A DNA stretch of 32,773 bases, taken from positions 1 through 32,773 of the forward strand of contig JAFVDZ010000007.1 of the NCBI GenBank assembly GCA_017478205.1, read 5' to 3'. Positions within the stretch are counted from its first letter, which is position 1; every line of letters begins with the position of its first letter. The notes below the pieces were generated by a model. That model worked only from the letters and a program-made list of their open reading frames with translations, was not told the DNA's origin and did not search any database. Positions 1-6,421 of the stretch are shown piece after piece. Position numbers and translations under genes: made by a program. Origin of the DNA: Spirochaetales bacterium. Lineage in GTDB: Bacteria; Spirochaetota; Spirochaetia; Sphaerochaetales; Sphaerochaetaceae.

Positions 1-75
1 GACATCCAACTCATCTTCAACAATGAGTTTCACTGCTGCAATCTTGAATTCTCTCGTGAAAACTCTTCTCGACAT
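1..75 (-). CDS. IS3-family transposase OrfA, N-terminal part (cut by window edge)
   Basis: Reading leftwards from an ATG at 73-75, the peptide starts MSRRVFTREFKIAAVKLIVE and runs off the window. This is the usual start of an IS3/IS911-type OrfA (transposase_8, helix-turn-helix), the small DNA-binding protein that works with OrfB made by frameshifting. A perfect ribosome-binding site (caggaggag on the minus strand, 82-90) precedes the ATG. The stretch just upstream (about 90-150) contains a minus-strand ttttttggacatg sequence that resembles IS3-family left ends, but I cannot fix the terminal repeat. The element lies beyond the left edge, so I cannot say whether it is intact. Confidence 0.75.
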   Translation of the reverse strand, partial: MSRRVFTREFKIAAVKLIVEDELDV

Positions 76-145
76 GATTTTCTCCTCCTGAATAATCTCT
101 TATTCTCTTAACTTGCTGTCAAGAAAATCATGCCATGTCCAAAAA

Positions 146-274
146 ATGGGAGAGTTTGTACCTTTAGAGACCAAAGAACTGGCACTAAAGATGTTTCGAC
201 AAGGCCTGAGAGCCAGAAAGATTTCTGAGACATTAGGCCTGGACAGGTCTCATGAGTTTCTTTACCTCTGGTAA
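146..274 (+). pseudogene. Transposase-like helix-turn-helix fragment, truncated
   Basis: An ATG at 146 opens a 42-codon frame whose first ~35 residues (METKEL-like start, then LALKMFRQGLRARKISETLG) look like the recognition helices of an IS3/IS30-type transposase. After about residue 35 the similarity stops and the frame runs out of phase into the permease sequence, ending at the TAA at 272-274. It faces away from the minus-strand OrfA at 1-75, so two insertion-element ends appear to abut here. It is probably a dead remnant. No ribosome-binding site is evident. The family assignment is by pattern only and the exact junction, near 245-257, is inferred. Confidence 0.5.
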
Positions 275-554
275 TGGCGTTGTCATCCCAACTCTCATTC
301 CAATCATTCCAAGTCTCAGTGCAAGTTCTTCGGCGCTTGTTACTGCTGTTGGAATGGGTTCTGGAGCCGCAGGAATCTCTCCATTCTCCGTTATTGGTGG
401 TCATATGATGAGCTGCTATGACTCTATCTACAAGCCATTAGAAGAAGATAGAACAAAGACTTTCAACAATCTTCTTCTATTTGCAGTCATGTGTATTGTA
501 TGCAATGCCATCCTTTCTTTGGTTGGTATCTATAGCCTTAGAATTTTTGGGTGA
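252..554 (+). pseudogene. C-terminal remnant of an anion/dicarboxylate-type permease
   Basis: This open frame of 100 codons has two hydrophobic segments (about residues 20-50 and 72-98) and the motif SGNGVVIPTLIPIIPSL. That motif resembles the last part of ion-transporter-superfamily permeases such as MatC/DcuC-like dicarboxylate carriers. Full proteins are about 430 residues, so roughly three quarters is missing on the left, where insertion-element sequence begins. The stop (552-554) overlaps an ATG (554-556), which implies translational coupling to the following amidohydrolase in the ancestral operon. The intact pair probably imported and hydrolysed one organic substrate. The substrate cannot be told from the sequence. 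The ATG at 252 is just an internal methionine, and the remnant is unlikely to be functional. Confidence 0.6.
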
Positions 555-585
555 TGAACGATGATATAGACTTTTAAGAAATTCA

Positions 586-1695
586 GTGATCATTGATAGC
601 GTCTCTGGAGAAAAGACATCCGCTGATATCTTGATTCAGGACGGCATCATCAAGGAAATCGGTTCCGGTCTTACTGCAGAGGCTGGTACAGAGATTGTGA
701 ATCTGGAAGGATCCTATGTCTCTGATGGATGGGTAGAAGCCCATACCCATGTCGAATGGGAAGGTGGACAGGTTGGATTGGATCCAGAAAGAACCTATCC
801 TGCTGATGGTATCACCTATGTTGTTGATGCAGGTACTGATGGCCCCCTGAATTATGAATTTGTCCATAATAAGCTTGCAGCTCTATCGATTCCTGGAAAG
901 TCCTATCTGCATGTAGCACGTTATGGCTCTGTCAGAAGAGGTAAGGAGCTTCTAGAACCAGAACTTCTTGACAAAGAGGCTTTCAGAGCAGCTTACAGGG
1001 ATTTCAGAGATGAGATTATCGGAGTCAAGATCAGAATTGATCCAAGAGTGAATGCCGATATCGTTTCTACCTTGAGGGCCTCAAGAGAACTTGCTGATGA
1101 GTTGGAGCTCCCTCTGATTATCCATCCTACACAATGCCCGGAAAGCTTGGATCTGATTCTCTCTTACATGGGGAAAAATGATGTCTATGCACATACTTAC
1201 TCTGGCATAGCACCATGTATCCTAGATGAAAAAGGAATCGTGAGGGATTGTGTCTGGGAGGCAAGGAAAAGAGGCGTTTGGTTTGATTTGTCTCATGGAA
1301 GCAACAACTTCACATTCGAGGTTGATGCTAAGGCAATGGCTCAGGACTTTGTGGTAGACACAATCTCTACAGATTTGCATTCTGCAAATATTCTCGGAGC
1401 AGTCAAAAGTATGCCTGAGACTATGAGCAAGATGCTCTATCTGGGAATGTCTTTGGAAATCATCATCAACAAGATTACAGAGCAGACAATCAGAATGCTT
1501 GGTCTCAAAGACAAGACTCTTGGCATCAAGGTAGGAAAGAAGGCAGACCTTACTGCTTTCCGCGTAGAATCAGGATGCTTTTCTTTGATAGATAGTGTGA
1601 AGGTTAGTGTTTCCATTGATAAGAGGATTTCAACAGTTGCTACAATCTTTGGAGACAATCTTTATCTTCCAAGAAAGACTGTTTTCTTAAAGTAG
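586..1695 (+). CDS. COG3964-type amidohydrolase (dihydroorotase-like fold), possibly with a 5' frameshift
   Basis: This is a metal-dependent hydrolase of the amidohydrolase superfamily. Counted from the GTG at 586, metal and active-site positions are H53-T-H55, K148 in the GVKIRI motif (likely the carbamylated bridging lysine), H180, H203, the SHGSNNF motif, and D263 in STDLH. This set matches the COG3964 / EF_0837-type group, often annotated as dihydroorotase although tested members cleave other substrates such as acylated hydroxy-acids. The GTG start has no good ribosome-binding site and lacks the usual 'DLLIKNG' first strand. The missing residues are readable upstream in another frame from the coupled ATG at 554 (see findings), so the gene may be a pseudogene or may start weakly at GTG. 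It sits directly after the permease remnant. Confidence 0.8.
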   Translation: MIIDSVSGEKTSADILIQDGIIKEIGSGLTAEAGTEIVNLEGSYVSDGWVEAHTHVEWEGGQVGLDPERTYPADGITYVVDAGTDGPLNYEFVHNKLAALSIPGKSYLHVARYGSVRRGKELLEPELLDKEAFRAAYRDFRDEIIGVKIRIDPRVNADIVSTLRASRELADELELPLIIHPTQCPESLDLILSYMGKNDVYAHTYSGIAPCILDEKGIVRDCVWEARKRGVWFDLSHGSNNFTFEVDAKAMAQDFVVDTISTDLHSANILGAVKSMPETMSKMLYLGMSLEIIINKITEQTIRMLGLKDKTLGIKVGKKADLTAFRVESGCFSLIDSVKVSVSIDKRISTVATIFGDNLYLPRKTVFLK

Positions 1696-1774
1696 ATCAG
1701 AACCTGCAACAACGGATTATATGATTGAATCGGCATCTCTAAGTATTAAACGTCTCCATAAATGACATGATGGA

Positions 1775-1810
1775 AGCCACCTGGTTGGAGGACGACCGGG
1801 TGGCTTTTTT
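1775..1810 (+). terminator. Intrinsic terminator after the amidohydrolase
   Basis: The arms agccacctggt (1775-1785) and accgggtggct (1795-1805) pair over 11 positions with one G-T wobble around a 9-base loop, followed by a run of Ts to 1810. It lies 80 bases after the amidohydrolase stop and is read on the plus strand. Confidence 0.8.
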
Positions 1811-1850
1811 ACACCGCTACTACACACGGACTACACAAAAATGCAGGTAA

Positions 1851-1886
1851 TTTATGGATATTTATGGAGATTTATGGAGATTTATG
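1851..1886 (+). repeat. Tandem 10-bp repeats (tttatggaga), about 3.6 copies
   Basis: Units at 1851, 1861, 1871 and a partial at 1881 share tttatgga(g/t)a. An exact inverted copy of the 11-mer atttatggaga lies at 1753-1763, on the other side of the terminator hairpin. Between them is the sequence ctactacacacggactacac. The 1696-1947 spacer otherwise holds no gene. The 10-bp period places each unit on the same DNA face, as in protein-binding arm sites. Function is unknown. Confidence 0.7.
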
Positions 1887-1947
1887 TGAAAATGACCGTG
1901 TTGGCGTTATGTCAATAACTACATTCCCAGTAAGGATATAAACACTT

Positions 1948-2793
1948 ATGGAGAGAAAAGTTAAAGTCCTATTCGTGTGCCACGGCAATATCTGTAGAAG
2001 CCCTATGGCACAGTATGTATTTCAAAAACAGGTAGAAGAATTAGATCTTGCTGAGTACTTTGAGATAGATAGTGCAGCAACTAGCACAGAGGAGATTGGA
2101 AATGGTGTATATCCTCCTGCAAGAAGAGAGTTAAATCGCCATGGGATTACCAATATCGACCACCGTGCAAGACAGTTCACCAGATCTGATTACAATCACT
2201 TCGATGTCATAAAAGTCATGGATAGAAACAATATGCGCAACATAATGCGTATTATAGGAGATGATCCATTAAATAAGATAGGTATGCTACTTGAATCTGA
2301 GGAGATTGATGATCCTTGGTATACCGGAGATTTTGAGGGTGTTTACAAGCAAATAGAAAGAGGCTCTAGATCACTTCTTGATAGTATCTTTTCCTTCTAT
2401 GGATCTGAAGGTGTAAGAACAGATAAAAAGGTTCTTGAACTGTATGCTCGTCTTCATAGCGCCTGGTGCAGAGAGACATGTGCCCCGAGGATGAGGGAAA
2501 AGTGGACAGAAGAAAATAGAACTCTTGGACAGTGTTCTATTACAGCATTCCTTGTCCAAGATGTCTTGGGTGGTGATGTCTATGGATCATATCTTCCAAG
2601 TGGAGACCTTCATTGCTTTAACAAGATTGATGGAAGGATATATGACTTCACATCAGATCAAATTGAGCACATGAAAATAGAATGTGATTATAGAAGTGGA
2701 AAGCTTCAGGATAGAAGCATTCACTTTGAAAAGGAAGAGAAGAGAAAGCGATATGAGCTCTTGAAGAGGAGAATCAGAGAGTGTGAGAAGTAG
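1948..2793 (+). CDS. Low-molecular-weight protein tyrosine phosphatase fused to a YunG-like domain
   Basis: Residues 5-150 form a low-molecular-weight phosphatase/arsenate-reductase fold. The P-loop C11-HGNIC-R17-S18 has the nucleophilic cysteine and arginine, and D122-P-W-Y carries the general acid. Such cytosolic enzymes dephosphorylate phosphotyrosine proteins or related phosphoesters and are about 150 residues long. This protein has 281: residues ~155-265 resemble the YunG family (HSAWCRETC..., NRTLGQCSITAF, GDLHCFNKI, YDFTSDQ), a small domain of unknown function. The start has an AAGGA about 14 bases upstream, which is weak. The last 20 bases overlap the convergent metallophosphoesterase. 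Base composition is slightly AT-richer than the ribosomal genes, which may mean acquisition. Confidence 0.8.
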   Translation: MERKVKVLFVCHGNICRSPMAQYVFQKQVEELDLAEYFEIDSAATSTEEIGNGVYPPARRELNRHGITNIDHRARQFTRSDYNHFDVIKVMDRNNMRNIMRIIGDDPLNKIGMLLESEEIDDPWYTGDFEGVYKQIERGSRSLLDSIFSFYGSEGVRTDKKVLELYARLHSAWCRETCAPRMREKWTEENRTLGQCSITAFLVQDVLGGDVYGSYLPSGDLHCFNKIDGRIYDFTSDQIEHMKIECDYRSGKLQDRSIHFEKEEKRKRYELLKRRIRECEK

Positions 2794-3454
2794 AAAGCAG
2801 AGCGTCGAGGTTCTCTCTTATCTTCTTCCTTCTCTCTCTGTCTAGAGCGATCCATTCATCTAGCGTGAGTGGCTGGTAGTCTGAGAACATACAGAAAACG
2901 TTTATCATCTGAAATGGTGTTGGAACAAAAATTCCACCTTTGATCTCTCTCTTGTATTTCTCTGCTTCAGCTATGAACTTGTTTATCAATAGCTCATCAA
3001 AGCTATTGTGTACATGTCCATAGAGCATATAGGTGTTGTATTCTCCATTACTGTTCTGTGAGAATTGGCCGTTATAGAACATGATTGGATAGTGTGACAG
3101 GATTACTTTTCTGTTGTTGTCACTTATTTCTGTATAGTGGCTTATCTTTCTGAATCGAGTTGAGGTTGTAAGAAACTTTGATTTCTGGGCAAAGCTATCA
3201 TGGTTCCCGATCATCAACGAGAGCTTTCCATTCAAGCGGTTCAGAATCTTTATCGAGTTTTCGACATTTCCCTGTGAGATATCACCAAGCACGAAGACTT
3301 CATCTGATCTTTTCACCTTTGAATTCCATCTTTCGACCATGTATTCATTCATCTCCTCCACTGATTTGAATGGACGATGGTCGAGGTGGTCTAGTAGTGC
3401 TTCATGGTAAAAATGTAGATCAGAAATGTAGAATCTCATGTCGATATAGTACAT
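2774..3454 (-). CDS. Calcineurin-like metallophosphoesterase
   Basis: All signature motifs of the calcineurin-like phosphoesterase family are present: S11-D12-L-H14, G57-D58 in VFVLGDIS, G83-N84-H85-D86, L119-S-H121-Y-P, and G146-H147-V-H149. The dinuclear metal site should therefore be complete. The short 226-residue form with the opening FYISDLHFYH matches the stand-alone 'YfcE/MJ0936-like' phosphoesterases, often annotated as phosphoesterase or hydrolase. The natural substrate is not predictable. A start at M6 (3439) is possible. The first ATG is favoured because an aaaggaaag stretch precedes it and nothing precedes M6. It is divergent from metN with a 73-base gap and overlaps the preceding gene tail to tail. 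Confidence 0.85.
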   Translation of the reverse strand: MYYIDMRFYISDLHFYHEALLDHLDHRPFKSVEEMNEYMVERWNSKVKRSDEVFVLGDISQGNVENSIKILNRLNGKLSLMIGNHDSFAQKSKFLTTSTRFRKISHYTEISDNNRKVILSHYPIMFYNGQFSQNSNGEYNTYMLYGHVHNSFDELLINKFIAEAEKYKREIKGGIFVPTPFQMINVFCMFSDYQPLTLDEWIALDRERRKKIRENLDALLSTSHTL

Positions 3455-3527
3455 GATTTCACTTTCAATGTCTTTCCTTTAATGATAAGGTATTAGGCAG
3501 TTATTTGAACCCATTCAGGAGATGACT

Positions 3528-4514
3528 ATGCAGATAATCTTAAAAAACCTGAAGCGCTACTATGGAGACCTCCATGCAGTAGAGGATGTATCGCTTACGA
3601 TACCATCTAATACAATATATGGAATCATAGGAAAGTCTGGAGCAGGAAAATCTTCCCTTGTCAGACTTGTTAGCATGCTTGAAAAGCCAGATGCTGGTGA
3701 AATCTACTACGATGACAAGAGAATCGATACTCTCGAAGGTAACGATGTAATTCAAGAGAGAAGAAAGATTGGTATGATCTTCCAGAACTTCAATCTCTTT
3801 TCGTCAAGAAATGCTGAACAGAATATCGCATACCCAATGGAAATATGTGGTATGAGCAAGGAACATATCAAGAAGCGCTGTGCGGAGCTTTTGGAAGTTG
3901 TTGGTCTTGCAGGCAGAGGCGATGCTCCTATTTCCACTCTTTCTGGCGGTCAGAAGCAGCGTGTTGCAATTGCTAGAGCACTTGCTTGTGAACCTGAAAT
4001 CCTCTTCTGTGACGAGGCAACCAGTGCCCTCGATCCTCAGACAACTAGAGCAATTTTGGCACTCATCAAAGAGATTCAGAAGAAGATGAGCCTCACTGTT
4101 GTTATGATCACACACCAGATGGAGGTTGTAAGAGACTCATGTAGCAGAGTTGCAGTCCTTGAGTCTGGACAGGTTGTCGAAGAAGGAAAGGTTACTGATA
4201 TCTTCGCTCATCCTCAAAGTGAAGTCACAAAGGACTTCCTTTCAAATGTAAAGATCAGCAAGAAAGATATCATTCGCTGGTCCAAGGAAGGTGGCAAGTA
4301 TCGCCTTGGTTTCAGAGGTGGAAAGACTGATGATGTTGTAATAAGCAAGGTCACGAAAGAGACTGGGGCAATGTTCAACATCAGAGCTGCGGGAATTCAG
4401 GATGTCGATGGAGAGAAGATCGGTGTAATGATTGTCGATATCGATCCAGAACACGCTGATGTAGCAGTAGAAGCTCTCATCAAGGGCGGAGTTAGTGTGG
4501 AGGAGACCAAATGA
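3528..4514 (+). CDS. metN: Methionine ABC transporter, ATP-binding protein MetN
   Basis: This is the ATPase of the MetNIQ importer, acting at the inner face of the membrane. Counted from the ATG at 3528, Walker A GKSGAGKS is at 35-42, the Q-loop at FQNFN (~85), the signature LSGGQ at 138-142, and Walker B ILFCDE at ~158-163. Residues ~250-328 form the C-terminal NIL regulatory domain, which in MetN binds methionine and inhibits transport. An ATG at 3522 is also in frame but touches the aggag at 3517-3521. The second ATG at 3528 has the ideal 6-base spacing, so it is taken as the start. The 3' end overlaps metI by ATGA. Confidence 0.95.
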   Translation: MQIILKNLKRYYGDLHAVEDVSLTIPSNTIYGIIGKSGAGKSSLVRLVSMLEKPDAGEIYYDDKRIDTLEGNDVIQERRKIGMIFQNFNLFSSRNAEQNIAYPMEICGMSKEHIKKRCAELLEVVGLAGRGDAPISTLSGGQKQRVAIARALACEPEILFCDEATSALDPQTTRAILALIKEIQKKMSLTVVMITHQMEVVRDSCSRVAVLESGQVVEEGKVTDIFAHPQSEVTKDFLSNVKISKKDIIRWSKEGGKYRLGFRGGKTDDVVISKVTKETGAMFNIRAAGIQDVDGEKIGVMIVDIDPEHADVAVEALIKGGVSVEETK

Positions 4515-5176
4515 ATCAGCAGTTAATGAATCTTGTAATGAAGGCAACAGGTGAGACTCTGACAATGGTCTCTCTCTCAACCGTATTTTCTCTCCTTCTT
4601 GGACTTCCAATAGGTGTACTGCTCCATGTAACAAGCAATGAAGACCAGGGAGGAATTATTCCAAACCCTGTGCTTAATAGTGTGCTTGGAAGAATCGTAA
4701 ACGTTTTAAGATCGTTTCCTTTCATCATCTTGATGATTCTCCTCATTCCTCTTTCAAGAGCAATTGTGGGAACAAGTATTGGAACAAAGGCAACTATCGT
4801 GCCTCTTTCAATTGCTGCAGCACCATTTGTTGCAAGAATCATCGAAAGTGCACTTAAAGAGGTCGATCCAGGAGTTATACAGGCAGCTAGAGCTATGGGT
4901 TCTACAAATTGGCAGATAATCATCAAGGTCATGATTCCTGAAGCCATGCCAGCTCTCGTTTCTGGTATCACTCTTACAATCATCAATCTTATCGGTTACT
5001 CTGCAATGGCTGGAGCAATCGGAGGTGGTGGTCTTGGAGACTTGGCAATCCGTTATGGTTACCAGCGCTTCAGACCAGAGTACATGATCTGCTGTGTTGT
5101 CATTATCCTTGTACTTGTCGAGGTCATTCAGGTAATTGGTAATAAGATAGCAGGCAAGATGCTCTCAAGAAGATAA
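4511..5176 (+). CDS. metI: Methionine ABC transporter, permease MetI
   Basis: This 221-residue integral membrane protein has about five hydrophobic segments. The binding-protein-dependent permease (EAA) motif EVDPGVIQAARAMGSTNWQI lies at ~118-137 and contacts MetN. The family is normally 210-230 residues. Its ATG lies inside the metN stop (ATGA at 4511-4514), so the two are translationally coupled, and the ribosome-binding stretch tggaggag lies at the end of metN. A strong terminator follows at once, separating it from metQ. Confidence 0.95.
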   Translation: MNQQLMNLVMKATGETLTMVSLSTVFSLLLGLPIGVLLHVTSNEDQGGIIPNPVLNSVLGRIVNVLRSFPFIILMILLIPLSRAIVGTSIGTKATIVPLSIAAAPFVARIIESALKEVDPGVIQAARAMGSTNWQIIIKVMIPEAMPALVSGITLTIINLIGYSAMAGAIGGGGLGDLAIRYGYQRFRPEYMICCVVIILVLVEVIQVIGNKIAGKMLSRR

Positions 5177-5198
5177 AAAATCATCAAATTACGAAATT

Positions 5199-5240
5199 TT
5201 GTTGCAATACTGGAAAAAAGTGTTGCAACAATTTTTTTTT
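5199..5240 (+). terminator. Intrinsic terminator after metNI
   Basis: Ttgttgcaat (5199-5208) pairs with gttgcaacaa (5222-5231) in 10 bp with one wobble, around a 13-base loop. It is followed by nine Ts (5232-5240). It closes the metN-metI unit. Its right arm also contains the proposed -35 box of the metQ promoter. Confidence 0.75.
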
Positions 5241-5251
5241 GTAACTAATAT
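5223..5251 (+). promoter_or_regulatory. Proposed promoter of the leader peptide-metQ unit
   Basis: TTGCAA (5223-5228) and TAATAT (5246-5251) are separated by 17 bases, close to the sigma-70 consensus. The predicted start of transcription is near 5258, only about 20 bases before the leader-peptide ATG. GTTGCAA occurs twice, 21 bases apart (5201 and 5222), two helical turns, and could also be a regulator site. The box overlaps the metNI terminator, so both readings are possible. Confidence 0.5.
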
Positions 5252-5276
5252 AAGCCTATCTTATAGGAGGTAATAC

Positions 5277-5339
5277 ATGAATTCATTTTTTATTTCTCTC
5301 ATGTGCTTTACCTCTATGATGTGCCCTTGCAGGGCATAA
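5277..5339 (+). CDS. Met/Cys-rich 20-residue leader peptide upstream of metQ
   Basis: An ATG at 5277 follows a near-perfect ribosome-binding site (ataggagg at 5263-5270) and opens 20 codons ending in TAA at 5337-5339. Met occurs at positions 1, 9, 14 and 15, and Cys at 10, 16 and 18, so over a third of the peptide is sulphur amino acids. That is far above chance and sits directly upstream of a methionine-uptake gene. The end of the gene forms a hairpin (tgccc 5322-5326 with gggca 5332-5336). Bases 5308-5317 (ttacctctat) are complementary to its own ribosome-binding site with one bulge. The likely role is control of metQ by ribosome stalling when Met or Cys is scarce. The expression signals are seen; the function is inferred. 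Confidence 0.65.
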   Translation: MNSFFISLMCFTSMMCPCRA

Positions 5340-5387
5340 TATATTCATTTTAAAAATCAAACACATTTTATCAATTTAGAAAAAATT

Positions 5388-5400
5388 CGAGCGTTGCTCG
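5388..5400 (+). promoter_or_regulatory. Hairpin in the metQ leader
   Basis: Cgagc (5388-5392) and gctcg (5396-5400) form a perfect 5-bp stem around gtt, in the AT-rich stretch between the leader peptide and metQ. The following bases (tattgtatatt) are too poor in T to call it a clear terminator. It could be part of a control structure. Confidence 0.4.
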
Positions 5401-5453
5401 TATTGTATATTAACAATCAAAATATCAAATTAAAGATATAGGAGATAATCAAA

Positions 5454-6257
5454 ATGAAAAAAATAGCTGCTGTATTGCTTATCGCACTTATTGCTGTTTC
5501 CCTCTTTGCTGGTGGTGCTTCTGAAAAGAAGTCTGAAAGTGTCATCAAGATCGGTGCAACCCCTGATCCACATGTACCTCTTCTTCAGCTCGTTGTTGAA
5601 GACCTTGCAAAGGAAGGCTACAAGCTTGAAGTTATCGAGTTCACTGACTATGTAACTCCAAACGAAGCTCTCGAGTCTGGTGATTTGGATGCTAACTTCT
5701 TCCAGCACATCCCATACCTCGAATCCTTTAATAATGAAAGAGGTTTCCACCTTGTAAATGCTGGTGGTGTACATGTAGAACCAATCGCTCTCTATTCCAA
5801 GAAGCACAAGGCTCTCTCTGATCTCCCAAACGGTGCAACAATTGCTATTCCTAACGACCCAACCAACGAAGGTAGAGCTCTTCTCCTTTTGCAGAGTGCT
5901 GGTCTCATCACTCTCAAGGATGATGCTGGTCTTGAAGCTGTTCCAGCTGACATCAAGACAAACACTAAGAATCTCAAGTTTGTTGAAATCGAAGCTGCTT
6001 CTCTTCCAAGAACATATGCTGATGTAGATGCTGCTGTCATCAATGGTAACTACGCTATCCCAGCAGGTTTGATCGCAACCAAGGATGGCCTCTTTGTTGA
6101 AGGTGCTGATTCCCCATACGTAAACGTCATCGCAGTCAAGGCTGGTAACGAGAACAATCCTGGTATCGTCGCTCTTGTAAAGGCTTTAAAGACTGACAAG
6201 GTCGCCAAGTATGTTGCAGAGCACTATCCAAATGGTGAAGTTGTACTCGTAAAGTAA
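5454..6257 (+). CDS. metQ: Methionine-binding protein MetQ
   Basis: This is the extracytoplasmic substrate-binding component of the MetNIQ importer (NlpA/MetQ family, 267 residues). After an export signal (positive MKK, hydrophobic core ~4-19) the mature part starts at IKIGATPDPHVPLL. The motifs YVTPNEALESGDLDANFFQH (~62-81) and PNDPTNEGRALLLLQ are typical of the family. Most MetQ proteins are lipoproteins, but here the signal ends SLFAGGASEKK with no cysteine, so it should be cut by signal peptidase I or stay anchored. The start has a strong site, ataggagataat (5438-5449). It is separated from metNI by a terminator and has its own leader. Confidence 0.93.
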   Translation: MKKIAAVLLIALIAVSLFAGGASEKKSESVIKIGATPDPHVPLLQLVVEDLAKEGYKLEVIEFTDYVTPNEALESGDLDANFFQHIPYLESFNNERGFHLVNAGGVHVEPIALYSKKHKALSDLPNGATIAIPNDPTNEGRALLLLQSAGLITLKDDAGLEAVPADIKTNTKNLKFVEIEAASLPRTYADVDAAVINGNYAIPAGLIATKDGLFVEGADSPYVNVIAVKAGNENNPGIVALVKALKTDKVAKYVAEHYPNGEVVLVK

Positions 6258-6281
6258 TTACTTTCTCATTACAAAATTATT

Positions 6282-6324
6282 CAATGGAGTTCTTATCTGA
6301 CGGAGGACTCCATTGTTTTTTTTT
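6282..6324 (+). terminator. Intrinsic terminator after metQ
   Basis: Caatggagt (6282-6290) pairs perfectly with actccattg (6307-6315). A run of nine Ts follows (6316-6324). Confidence 0.9.
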
Positions 6325-6421
6325 CTTACGTAAGAGAGATTTTTTGAGTTCGGGGTTGTTTTATCTAAGTTAATTTGTATGGCAAACAAACATTTTCAGA
6401 AAAATCATTTATTATAAAGGT

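Noticed and set aside
566-586. Programmed -1 frameshift joining the two amidohydrolase frames
   Set aside because: No proper slippery heptamer or following structure is seen. Simple mutation or a read error is a better explanation.
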